DNA of 64,000 nucleotides from Globodera rostochiensis (lineage: Eukaryota > Nematoda > Chromadorea > Rhabditida > Heteroderidae). Below are positions 34,501 to 45,437 of the stretch, in pieces. The notes below the pieces were generated by a model. That model did not search any database, was not told the origin of the DNA, and worked only from the letters and a program-made list of their open reading frames with translations. Position numbers and translations under genes: made by a program. Location of the stretch: positions 682,001 through 746,000 of the forward strand of contig JAEVLN010000008.1 in NCBI GenBank assembly GCA_018350325.1. Reading direction: 5' to 3'. How positions within the stretch are numbered: the stretch's first letter is position 1; every line of letters begins with the position of its first letter.

Positions 34501-36894
34501 CTATTGGTTAAAATTATAAATTTACATTTAATTTTTATTAATAAAATAAAAGTGCGTAATTAAATAATGCATAATGCAGCCATACCCCGACCAAAATGGT
34601 CGGGGCTGAACTTTAATTTGAAGGATGAAAATATGCTCAAAATGTTCCCAAAATGTGTTGCGAATACAAATAAATAAGTGCGTAGACGGGACAAATTGAT
34701 GCAATGTTGACGCATCTGCTGGCACTGGATGCTTTGTTTTTACAATATGTACTAAAAGCAGCACTTTCTCCAATAATTGATTTGAATCGAATCGAATCGA
34801 AAATTCCTTTCGGGATCAGTCGGTGGAAATTTGGTTGTTTAGTCATTCGATCGGACCAGTCGTGACCGACTGACGCGGATGAGTCGCGCATTGGGGAAAA
34901 GAGAGAGTGGGAAGGGTAGGGGCGCTGTGGGGAGGGAGTTGGGGATGAAAGCAAAAGTTTGGGATGGTCAGCGCCGGAGGGGATGGATGGACAGGAGACG
35001 GGCAGCGGGCGGAGATCCATCCGTCGCCCACCGTCCGATTCAATGCGATCTCACGGGATTTGCCCCCGTTTTCCCTCCGGCGGAATGAATTGGGAATGTT
35101 GGGGGGGGGGATGAGTTGGGATGGATGTGGGGGGGGGGGGGGAGGGGGGAAATTGTAAAACAGAGGGGGGGGGGGGAATATGTTTTCCATTTTTACGCAA
35201 TTTGGTTGAACAAAGGCGAATTTGAGCAGTAAAAAGTGGGATAGGTGAATGGGGAAGCTGACATAATCGCCGCCGGAAAAGACTGCTCAGAACAGAAGTC
35301 TCCGCACGGTGAGAGCCACTTTTATGGGACAATTAATGGTCAAAATACGTTTTGATTTTGATATTTGCGTGACTGGTCTAAACGATTTTTTAAACATGCC
35401 TTTCAAAGGACAACTTCAGAAATTAAATTTGAACATTCGCAAAATTTCGCACGACTGAAATCGCCAGAGGGGATTTGAGCAGCAGAGGACATGGATGATG
35501 GATTGCTGACGGCAAAATGCGCTGTGAGCCGTATCCTAAAAGAAAAAGGGAAGCGATGTGAAACGGACAACAACAAAAAAGGGAGGGGGGGGGGATTTGT
35601 GAGAGTGAGAGGATGTTTGGGGGGATATTTTGGAGGGGGGGGGGAGGGATATTTGGGGGGGGGGGAGGAAGGGATATTTGAGAGAGGGGTGGGGGGGTAT
35701 TTGGGGGGGGGGGATATTCGGAGATTAGCAGAAACAAAATCGATCAGACTTTGAAAAGGGATGAAAGCGGATCGGCGGGCACTTCAAAGCAACAAAAACA
35801 CAATCCATCCATTTTCTATTCTCAGTTTAAGTGCCACCATTTTGTCCTCCAATGTGCTTGCTGATTGAAGCAGCAGCCGAAAGGGCAATGCCAAATAAAA
35901 ATTGGTTGGATTTAAGTCCCAGTGGTTTTGTGCATTTTGGGGTTTGTGACCTTCGCCGTTTGAAAAACGTAAATTTGCTTTTCAAGAACTTTTCATGTTT
36001 AATAGAATTAAAATATTTGTAGTTTATTTGTCTGTTAAAAGAGCTTTTGGTTTGATTCTGCTCCTTCTGCCATAGCGTTTCGGACCTTTTCCTGCCACCA
36101 GCACATCCAAAGCCCCAAACATACCACACAAATGTGGAACGGACGCTCTCTTTTGGAGAAGAAGACCTATAAATTGGCGGAATGAATGTCGCATGAAGGA
36201 CGGACACCTGCAGCAGTTGGGCTGAGAAGAATGAGCTGAGCTCCGGCAGTAATGGAGCAAAAGGTGAAGGGCACCCCCCCCCCCCCCCCCACCCCCCAAG
36301 GTTAAATGAAGTGTTTGGTAGGAGGAGGGGGGGCATGGACGGTCGGACGGTGTGGATCAGGGTAAAATGATCGCCGAAAATGTGAGGTTTTGTAAAAAAA
36401 CAGTAAAATAAACTTATAGACTCTTTCCGGTGCATCTGTGTCAAAAGATGTTCAACAGCTGATCGATTCCCATTGAATAATTAAACTTTTATAACAAATT
36501 GGAAAGGCTCTTTCTTCTCAACTAAAATTGCCAACTTTATTATTTAGTTGTTTTTTATTTTGCTAGCCTTCATTGGCCCTAATCGCAGAATTCATTCCGC
36601 CGTCATAAATTTATTTGTATAAAAATAATTAAATTAAATATCGTTTAAACATTTATTTTGATTGAAAGAATGTTCAAATGAGAGGTCTTTGGGGCATCAC
36701 ATGAAAAAATCGTTAGTTTTTAGTGGGGGGAAACATAAGAGCCTATGCAAAGCCCATGCACGACTTAGCCGGGCATTCGTTAGCTTCCTGTGAATTGCAT
36801 TCACATTTATTTTTTTCTCCAATATTTTTTGTATTTAATAAAGAAGACTTTTGAATATAAATCAACAGAATATTTATTTAAAAAAAAAGTAAAA
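34501..36894. other. G-run-rich spacer, no gene
   Basis: Contains many runs of eight or more G on the plus strand (about 35101-35180, 35582-35712) and a C-run at 36274-36297. The open frames here are artefacts of these runs. A short AATCGAATCG duplication lies at about 34785-34800. No splice-supported exon was found on either strand. Confidence 0.6.
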
Positions 36895-38089
36895 ATGCAT
36901 TTTGAACAAATTTTTATTTTGCTTTTTGTGTGCCCAAATGTGTTGCCAATGTTAACAAAGAACAAATGCATTTTCGACAATTTGTGTGAGCTTGGCAATA
37001 AAAAGTTCGACAACGACGCGTCGGCAGAAAACGGAAAAAGCGAAAAAGGTTTATTTCAATAAATATGTATTAATGACGACTAATTACTTTCATTTGAAGA
37101 ATTGGCAACGAAAGCACCGGAACAGCAGCAAATGAGTCGAGAAATTGCCGGAGGGCCAAATGAATACATTTTGCAGTGGTTTTACAATTACGAGGCCCAA
37201 CCGCCGGCGTCCGCGTCAATAATTGCGTCACCTCCAGCAGAACCGCCGGCGTGGGTCCGCTTCATCAAAATTCACATCAAAGAAGAGCGCGCCGACATTT
37301 TGGAGATTGAAGCTTTTGTGTCGGAGGACGAAGGGGCGACGGTTGAAATTTGCTTATGTGACAAGAAAAATGTAAATTTAAGAAAATACTTTTGATTTAT
37401 TTAATAAAATAAAAGCAAATTTAAAAATGAATTCAGTCAGTGACGGAGTAATTGTTGAGATTTTTATGATATTTAAGGGTTTTTGTTATGGCCCTTTTGA
37501 AGGAATGGAACAAATTGATTCGACGACGCTTCCGCAGTGTGTTCATTTCAATTATCAGTCAATTTTGACCGCGAATAATGCGCAGAAAAAGGACGGAAAT
37601 TTGTTAGTAAAGGCGAAATTCAAATTGAATTTTAATTTGTGTAAGTTTATAATTTTATATATTAATTTAAATAATAAATTAATTTATTTTAGATGCATCG
37701 GTGCATAAAAATAATGAGGGAAAGAAACAGCAAGATAATGTGATCAAAGGTGCAAAAAGTAAATTGTTTGGCTGTACTTCGAAAAATGCTAACGAACTAA
37801 GTGCCAACGACTCGCAAAATTTAAATGATTCGGCAGAATGCCAAATTAACATCAGAAATCGGCATATTGTAAATTTGTTGAAAAATTTTAGAAATAACCG
37901 TTTTAAAAGTTTGGACGAGGAATTTTTTCTCAGAATTTCGTATGAAAGCAAACTCCGTCAAAAAGTAAGGTTTATTTTCTGTGAAAAAATATAATTTAAT
38001 TTATTTTAAAGATGACCTGCGTTTGGGCAGTGCAAAAATGTGTCAAATTTGTTCTGCTTCAATCGCTGCCTGCTGACTCAAAGCTATAA
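36895..38089 (+). CDS. Secreted orphan protein, paralogue 1
   Basis: ATG at 36895, signal peptide HFEQIFILLFVCPNVLPML. Exons: 36895-37048, 37101-37370, 37480-37640, 37693-37963 and about 38012-38089, with junction phases 1, 0, 1, 0. The conserved body has EYILQWFYNYE, WVRFIKIHIKEERADILEIE, VEICLCDKKN, CYGPFEGMEQ, PQCVHFNYQSIL, and near the end FFLRISYESKLRQK, TCVWAVQKCVKFVLLQ. The same blocks occur in the gene 2.4 kb downstream. The predicted fold is beta-rich with paired cysteines. No known family was recognised; a nematode-specific secreted family is likely. Confidence 0.7.
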
Positions 38090-39219
38090 TTTGCGAGCGA
38101 AAAACTAATGTCGGACGAATTCATCTGAAATGTTTTTAAACTCTAACAAAATTTGTTGACTCTTTTGTTATTTGTCCATAAATTATCTACAAATTAGGGA
38201 TATAAATACTTGGATAATGAATGGGAATAGAATTTGAACATACTGTATAATAAATCTAATCACACAAATTCTGCTTTACCCGGAGGGCGCTCACCGATCA
38301 TTCATTCCCCGAGGTGCCGTCCCTCCCTCTTCAACTCTCACGCAATTCATTTCGGCACATAATGGCCAATATGTAAATATGTAACCCTTACTTCCCTGCT
38401 CGAATCGGGTTATATTATTCAACAGATACGTGTACATAGCGGCTCAAAAAACGAGATGTGTGCTAATAAATAGAGAGTGCGAGAGAATTAAACAAATTTC
38501 CTTTTTTTCTCTAACTTTCTCTCGTTTGGCGTTCTCTTTCACTGTTTTAAAAAAAATTTTGACCACCCCGCACTTCGGATCTAAGAACTTTTCTCTACAA
38601 CTACCGATCCTCTCCAAACTTTCACCATCCCTAGAAAACAAAATAAGGAAATGCAGAATAGGTCGTTTTTGTGTGAAAATAGGTAGTTTCACGATAAAAT
38701 AGAGCAATTTGGTTTTTAATATTGTAGATGGCTAGAAGAAAATTATTATGCAAGAATAATTGTTCGAATTTAGTAACTTTCTAAAGCCCTTGATTCCTAG
38801 AAGCTAATTGTAAGCAAGAGCTAAGTGATTGAATAGCTCTCGAGAAGGTTATGCACAGTCCGGAGCAGGGCTGGGCGAAGCTCGGCTCACTACCTGAAGC
38901 CAAAGCTCTAAACGAAGCTCAATTTTTTCGAAGCCCAAAATACCCGAAGTTACACGAAGTTTTTAAAAATTTAATGACGCAATTCGGAAACGGAAATCCG
39001 GACCCTCCAAATTCAGTTTCTGAATTCCGAGCCAAAATCCACCGGAGGAACCGGAATGAGAGGGGGGTGGTCCGGCGGTTCCAATGGACACCGCCGGAGA
39101 AAATTTTGAATTTTGATTCGAATTGTTAAGAAAATTGACCCTCAAATTTCATAATATTGCGATTTTTGGTAGAGTTTGAAGTGATCAGTGAACAAGAAGT
39201 CAAATTTTAGGATTAAAAC

Positions 39220-39445
39220 CAGAGTTGCCAGTCCTTATTTATAAGATTTGTCCTTATTTCAAGTCTTTGTCCGTTTCATAATATTTTATTTAATATTCAA
39301 AATGAGAAAAGTTTAAAGCGAATTCACTAATTAATATTTAAATTCAGCCCGCTCCAATTTTAAATGTTTTCTATATTTTGGACCCCTAAATCTTATTTTT
39401 GATCTTCCATGTCGTTATTTTGGAAAATTTTAGTTGGCAACTCTG
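39220..39445. mobile_element. Probable hAT-like MITE, 226 bp
   Basis: Perfect 11-bp ends CAGAGTTGCCA (39220-39230; complement 39435-39445). CAGAGTTGCCA ends are of hAT type. The flanking octamers ATTAAAAC and ATTTTAGA do not match well, so the insertion is old or the ends are slightly misplaced. The interior repeats TCCTTATTT-like words. Confidence 0.5.
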
Positions 39446-39679
39446 ATTTTAGAAAAGGAGCGCAAAAATTTTTACTTGACAAAAAAATCCGGTCTTTAGG
39501 GATGTATTTGACCCAAAACTTTGTGTATTTAGGTACTTTCGCATTTTGCGACCCCCTTCCCAAATTTTCTAGAAGCATCATATATGTGTTTAAAGATCAG
39601 ACAACATCTAAGATTTTGAAATCTACGATTTTTTATTATTTTTTTACCATTAATCACACAAAAGGTAGAGACTTAGGGG

Positions 39680-39804
39680 TTCGTTAGGCTTAGGCCTAAG
39701 CCACTCTGAGATACAACCCTTAAGCTCTGGACGGCTTAGGCCTAAGCCTAACGAATCCAAAGCGCAAGGCGGCTTAGGCCCAAGTCTAACGAACTTTTGA
39801 CCAA
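39680..39804. repeat. Palindromic TTAGGCCTAA-word element
   Basis: The left arm GTTCGTTAGGCTTAGGCCTA at about 39680 is matched as a complement by GGCTTAGGCCCAAGTCTAAC ending near 39793; between them a third copy of the word occurs as an internal palindrome. No clear target duplication was found. Confidence 0.55.
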
Positions 39805-40454
39805 AAAGGACCCCCATGGTTTTTCAAAATTTGAACTGGTTTAAAAACCGGTTTAAAGGTCGATCCCGCTAAAATTTTTGCTTGTTCCATCGTTTTCAGC
39901 ACCTAAGAAACCCTTTAAACGCGGCTTTGGGTGATTATGGTGAAAAAACATCATAGATTTTAAAATCTTAGATGTTGCCAATCTTAAAATATTGTCAGAT
40001 TCGTGATCAGCACCCTTGAAACCCCATATATGACGTCCGGAGTGAGTCGATGTCAGTATTATGTGCTGCTAATTTGATTCCCATTTACAGAATCCGGACA
40101 TTGTACGTATAAAATAAAAAGCAATTATATTAAGCATATCGATTGCTTTGCCATAATCTTTTATAAGTTTTTATTGATAAAAAATGCCGAATAAATTCAC
40201 TGTGCTCGGAAACGCGCAATTTCCAGTTTTTCCATTTCCCATTTCGTCGGATGTCACATTTTGAATGCATATGAATTTCGTTGGGTTTTGGTATGCCCAC
40301 ACATTTCCACGCATGTGAAGCCAGCCACACTAATCAGTTGGAGAGTCAATTTTAGTTTTTTTTTGTATATTAATGGGCAATAATTCTAAAATATTATTTC
40401 ATTCCAACGGGTAAATTATTGAAATCAACCTTTCCCCCTCTTTAATTAAAAAAA

Positions 40455-41613
40455 ATGAATTTTACTTTTCTATTTATTCTTCTTATTCTTCGCCCATTTT
40501 CTTTTTCAAATTCAATGCTCTTCAAAATCCAAAGTGCTCCCGCAAATTTAAATTCACATTCTGAAAATCCAAACAATTCTTCCGAAAGCCTTGAACAGCT
40601 CGAAGGGATTGAAGAAAGTGGGAGGGGAGGGGAGGGGGGGGGACGGGTTGTCAAAGTGTTTCATAATCAAATTTATTCTGTAGACCAACAGCAGCAGGAC
40701 GACTACCAAAGCTGTCATTACGTTTTGCAGTGGTGGCATTACAACAGCAACATAAGCATTGGACGGAGTCGGAATCAACAATTGGCAAACAAACGGATGC
40801 CGTCGTGGATTGACTTTATAATGGTGGTCATTTTCGAAAGGAACATGGGCGCCAGGATTGAGGCGTATGTGCGGCATGAGAGGGAGGCGGTCGTCGAGCT
40901 TTGCCTGTGCAACTCCAACAAAAGTGTAAAGATTACCTTTATTCATATGAATTAAAGTTTAAAAACGGACAAAAATTGTTCAAATTTTCTCCTAATGGAA
41001 TTTTCAGTGTTGTGACGGTCCATTTGAAGCCAAACAAAAATATGGTGGAAAGATTGACTTGAAACGGCCTCAATGCATTAAGTTCGATTATCAAACAATA
41101 ATGGAAATGAATTTAAAAAAGAAAACTGCCAACAATGAATTTCTTTACATTTTGGACGAATTCGGCATTAATAAAAATAGCAAATCCAGTGATGGTAAAT
41201 TTGCAAAACTTTTGAGTTGGGACGCGTTCACATTCCATACAAATAACCTAATAGAGGTCGGCTTTTATGGTTTCGGTTTACCGACTCTTGCGGCCGATCT
41301 CTAATTGTTAGGTTTATGATTTAAAGTTTTACTTTTTAAAATCAAATAAAATTCGGAATAATAATTAAAAGAAATCTGAAATTTTAGAATCCAATAATCA
41401 GCAAGAATCGAGTAGTTGCTCTGTTACCGAACCGCCACTTTCATTTCACCGACAATTGTTTATGAGAATCGCCTACGAAAGCGCAACAACAAAAAAAGTG
41501 AAATCGATTGCTTATCCTTTTTAATAAAATAATTATTTTTGTTTTTCTTTAAGTCATTCGGAATATGGCGATTGCGCAAAAACGATGAATTTGAACTGAT
41601 TTTATGGGAATGA
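40455..41613 (+). CDS. Secreted orphan protein, paralogue 2
   Basis: ATG at 40455, signal peptide FTFLFILLILRPFSFSNSML, then an Asn/Ser/Glu-rich linker containing a poly-Gly-encoding GGGGA run. Exons: 40455-40925, about 41009-41195, 41389-41501 and about 41554-41613. The conserved body matches paralogue 1: HYVLQWWHYN, WIDFIMVVIFERNMGARIEA, VELCLCNSNKS, CCDGPFEAKQ, PQCIKFDYQTIM, FMRIAYESATTKK and FGIWRLRKNDEFELIL. The three shared introns have the same order of phases (0, 1, 0), so the pair arose by duplication with later loss or gain of the N-terminal intron. Function unknown. Confidence 0.7.
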
Positions 41614-42549
41614 AGAACAATGAGACTTTACCTAATCTTTTGGAATTGAAATTGTGTATAAATTTTGACATAGGTAATTTAAAATAGTAATTCATTAATT
41701 CAATCCAATGCATTTATGCCCAATTTTGTTTAAAATTTCAACGAAAACAATTGGGGTTTGTTCGAATTCCTCAATCATTCTTTATTTGGTTTCCAATCAG
41801 CACGTCACCTCCCCGCTGGTTTTGTGTCTCTCCTCCATTCGATCAAATGTGTTCCCAATGATCATATCACCTCTCTTTCATCTCCTCTCACTTCCTTTCT
41901 CTCCTCTCCTTCCCTAACTCCATTCGATCAAATGTGTTCCCAATGATCATATCACCTCTCTTTCATCTCCTCTCACTTCCTTTCTCTCCTCTCCTTCCCT
42001 AACTCCATTCGATCAAATGTGTTCCCAATGATCATATCACCTCTCTTTCATCTCCTCTCACTTCCTTTCTCTCCTCTCCTCTCTTCTCCTCTCACTTCCT
42101 TTCTCTCCTCACCTCTCCTTTCACTTCCTTTCTCTCCTCTCCTCTCCTCTCCTCTCCTCTCCTCTCCTCTCATTTCCTTTCTCTCCTCTCCTCCCCTAAC
42201 TCAACAATCAATCAGGAAGCACCGGACCAATTTATCACCTTGCGCGCCGCACGCGATAGCCCCGGGGGATGGAGGTGATCAGCGGGGAGGGGGGGGGGGG
42301 GCTGGCCTTTGGCTCAAAAGTCGGAATATTATTAATATAACCACAATCACAACCATTCTCCATCCCCCACCCCCTGAAATATGGTCGTCGTTTTTCCGCC
42401 GATCGATCAGGCCATTTGATCAAATTTACGACCTGCAAAAGACCATTTTGTCGAGTACGCGTTTGGCCTTCTCTAGTTGACGCCCAAACAGAACAGTTCC
42501 CGAATGCCAAAAGTGGCACAACCAATCGCGATCAGCAGCTCTGTGAATT
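41614..42549. other. Spacer dominated by a CT-rich repeat
   Basis: Contains the repeat at 41819-42200, a G-run at 42284-42301, and the promoter side of the mitochondrial carrier. The long open frames across the CT tract are composition artefacts. Confidence 0.6.
41819..42200. repeat. About 84-bp tandem units running into a CT microsatellite
   Basis: The unit starting CCATTCGATCAAATGTGTTC is seen three times (about 41834, 41922, 42005), followed by CTCTCCTCTC tracts that extend to 42195. The arrangement suggests slippage of the CT tail of the unit. Confidence 0.85.
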
Positions 42550-44534
42550 ATGCCTTCCGACATACTCGTCGATTTTTTTGCTGGATGTCTAGGAGGTAAG
42601 CAACAGAGATTGGCCAAGACGAGTATAGAAGAACTGGGCCAAAAAATAAACTTTTATTCGACGTCATTATTTTCATTTTAGGCGTCGCCGGTGTATTAGC
42701 CGGACATCCGCTGGACACCGTTAAAGTCCGACTTCAAACTCAAAACTCGCACTCTCCGATATATCGGAACACTTTTCACTGTCTCACGTGCATCGTTCGA
42801 AATGAAGGGCCTTCGGCTCTATACAGAGGTGATCAATCAATTTCTACATTTATAATTTCAATTTTTGGCAAAATTTAATGTTTCTTAAACCGTTTATTTC
42901 AACTATTTCGCTTCAATAAATTGCAGCATTTTAGGAATGTCATCTCCATTGGCCAGCTTGACGATGATAAATGCCGTCATATTCAGTGTTCACGGCCACA
43001 TCAGCAAACAATTTGAGGATCCAAATGCTTTGCATGTGCAATTTGTTGCGGGCGCCGTGGCGGGTGCCACCCAAGGATTCATTTCGTCGCCGATGGTAAG
43101 AGAAGGGCATTTTGAATCTTTTTTAATCATATCTCCTTCAGGAGCTGCTCAAACTTCGCGCACAAATATGCCATGAACCGACTTCTTTAGCGGCACCAAA
43201 ACGTTGCTCTTCTTCGCCCTTGTCGATGGCACGTCAAATTTGGCGCGAAAAAGGCCTTAGGCATTTTAGCCGGTATCTTTTATTCTGAAGAGTACCACTT
43301 ATAAAACTATAAATGGGTAGCAGATACCTTAATCAAGCACTCAGATTTTGCACTACCAGGGAAAAAAGCGCTGTATCAATCTGATATGGCTTAGCAAGTT
43401 TTAGTCTGCTAATTTTTTGGGGATATCATGATACCCCTCCCGAGTGGTTATAAGTAGAGTAGGTCGGGACCGGGATTTTGGGGAAAAACCGGGACCGGGA
43501 TTTCAGAGAATTTAAAACCGGGAATTTAATAGGGGATAAAACCGGGAATTCCCGGTTTTTTTCCCGGTCCCGGTGAGACCCGGGACTGAGGTACTCGTTT
43601 GTACTTTTTTTCAGTACCTTAGTCCCGGAACCGGGAAAAATGACCCACCCTAGTTATAAGCAGATAAAGTTGAGCCTCAATCCACCTGCCCACATTAAAT
43701 TTGAATTTACATTGTCATGTTGTTTATATAATGCCAAAAAATCATTTAAACTTATCAAAATTCATAGCGTTTGAAAGGGCACAAATTGAGTGTCCACTGA
43801 ATGCAAATCAACCAAAATACGGCTTCTAAACATTAAGCGGCCTTTTGATCACTCAGCTGAGGGACTGCCCGGCAATGGGCGTCTATTTCGCTTCCTACGC
43901 TTTTTTGAGGCGCAAAACGGACGCCGGAAGTGGGGAACAGCAGCGACTGTCCAATTTGCAGTTGTTGTTCGCGGGTGGAGCCGCTGGAATGTGTTCATGG
44001 CTGTGCAATTACCCGGCCGACGTGGTCAAGACGCGGTTCCAAGCGGACGATGCCTACTCAAACTGTACGTTTATGAAACATTGGCACCAATAAACTCAAG
44101 AAATGCCCCCGCTAAGAATACTTGAACGTCTTAATCTTGAATCATTTTGTATTCTCGTCGAATTTCAGATAGAGAAGTAATCAGAAAGGCCTATGCCGAG
44201 AATGGTTGGAGAACATTCTTCGCCGGGCTGGGACCAACTTTGATTAGGTAAAACAAAAACAGTAACAAATTGTCATTTTTAAATAAGCCTCCAAATAATT
44301 GTTTCAAGGGCAATTCCAACAAACGCTGCAATTTTCTTTACGGTCGAATGGACCTATCGGATATTGTTGAAAGCACGGACAATTGATCAAAAAGACAAAG
44401 CATTAACAAGTTTGGACCAAAACATTTGTCGCGATCATGGCCCACCAACAATGGCAAAATTGAGGACATCCGCCGCCGGCTATCTGTTCCCAATGGAGGC
44501 GGGATGCACTTTGCAGGAGCCGATGATAATTTGA
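42550..44534 (+). CDS. Mitochondrial carrier, SLC25A29/45/48-like
   Basis: An inner-membrane solute carrier with three repeats of two helices. The ATG at 42550 opens MPSDILVDFFAGCLGG. The three signature sequences are GHPLDTVKVRLQTQ (repeat 1), SSPMELLKLRAQ (repeat 2) and NYPADVVKTRFQAD (repeat 3). The pattern HPLDTVKVRLQ / SPMELLK / PADVVKTR is that of the basic amino acid and acylcarnitine-like clade SLC25A29, A45, A47 and A48. Exons: 42550-42595, about 42682-42828, 42935-43094, 43142-43272, about 43852-44063, 44169-44248, and 44310 to TGA at 44532-44534. The long intron between repeat 2 and repeat 3 contains the MITE at 43455-43652. The tail ends LQEPMII. Substrate is inferred from clade only. 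Confidence 0.9.
43455..43652. mobile_element. hAT MITE, 198 bp, in a carrier intron
   Basis: A perfect 8-bp target duplication GTTATAAG (43447-43454 and 43653-43660) flanks ends TAGAGTAGGTC and the complement of TAGGGTGGGTC. The interior is made of CGGGACCGGGAATT-like words. The terminal sequence is close to that of the outer element at 12787-13079 (TAGGGTGGTACGGGAC), so the two are probably one family. Confidence 0.85.
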
Positions 44535-45437
44535 ATTAATGAAAATAAACAGAAAATGTGTTTAACTTTTTTTGTATTTATGCATCAATCATCCTACGGC
44601 TAACAAACAATACATTTGCATTATTTTCCAACAATTAACCCATCTTTTTCCGTGAGTTTGAATGGATTTATGATAGGAATTTTTTGGAAATTTTGCTACA
44701 TATGTTATGGTGTTGTATAAAGGACATTCAAAAGTGTTAAGATTCTGAGTCCAATTGTACGCAGACTGTACGTCGATTCATCAAACTCTTAATTCTTTAG
44801 ATTTAAATCTGTCGGCAAAAGTCAAGAAATTTTGGGTCTTGTAAACTGAGCCCGAGACTCCCGCACGGAGTTCATTAAATTGGACTTATTATTTTATGCA
44901 TTTTTTTTTTCATTATATTATAGAAAAATTGGTGGTAAAAAAATGTTTGGGTTATTATTGTCTTGGAGAAAGGTGCTTATGTATAGCGCAAACAGTGAAC
45001 AAACAATCGCTGAGTAAGCGTTTAATTTAGTCCCGGTTTTGCCCAAAAGTCCCATACCGTACTATCCTACTTTTTTCCAACTTTTCCCCAGTTTTTTAGT
45101 CAACTTCTTTTCTATTATTTTGCAATTTATCGTCCCTTCAAGTAAATTAAGCTAACAACACATAAATGATATAAAATCATTTTTTGACTTTTTAAGCAAA
45201 TAAAATAATTAAATTGCTATTCGAAGACTTTCTTAAAAACATTTATTTTCAATAATACAAATCAAAATAGGTTTAGTCAAATAAATATTAAATAATGTTA
45301 CAATTCTTTTCTTGGCACAATCCAAATCCTCGGTCAGGGTTTTAATTTAACTAGCTATCTTCATTTAAATCATTTAAATGTTGGGAATCATTTGAATTAG
45401 TGCTTTTTTTTGTTTTTGCAAAAACAGCACTTTTAAA
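44535..45437. other. Intergenic spacer between convergent genes
   Basis: The 3' flank of the mitochondrial carrier and of the lipase, which converge here. Around 45030-45070 the string TAGTCCCGG...CATACCGTACTATCCTA resembles one arm of the CGGGAC-type MITE family, perhaps a remnant. No exon. Confidence 0.45.

Larger units (their letters stand above)
38090..40454. other. Spacer with palindromic elements
   Basis: Between the two secreted paralogues. It carries a MITE-like element at 39220-39445, a palindromic element at 39680-39804 and a GAAGC-rich stretch at about 38874-38960. Frames such as 38430-38702 and 40130-40330 are not supported by splice sites or domains. Confidence 0.5.

Noticed and set aside
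35423..35754. Pro-rich or Gly-rich frames in the G-run region
   Set aside because: Homopolymer runs yield poly-Gly and poly-Pro; no exon signals.
40130..40330. 66-codon minus-strand frame with several Trp and Cys
   Set aside because: No start, splice partner or family; isolated in a spacer.
41708..42480. Ser/Pro/Leu-rich plus-strand frames
   Set aside because: Readings of the CT-rich tandem repeat.
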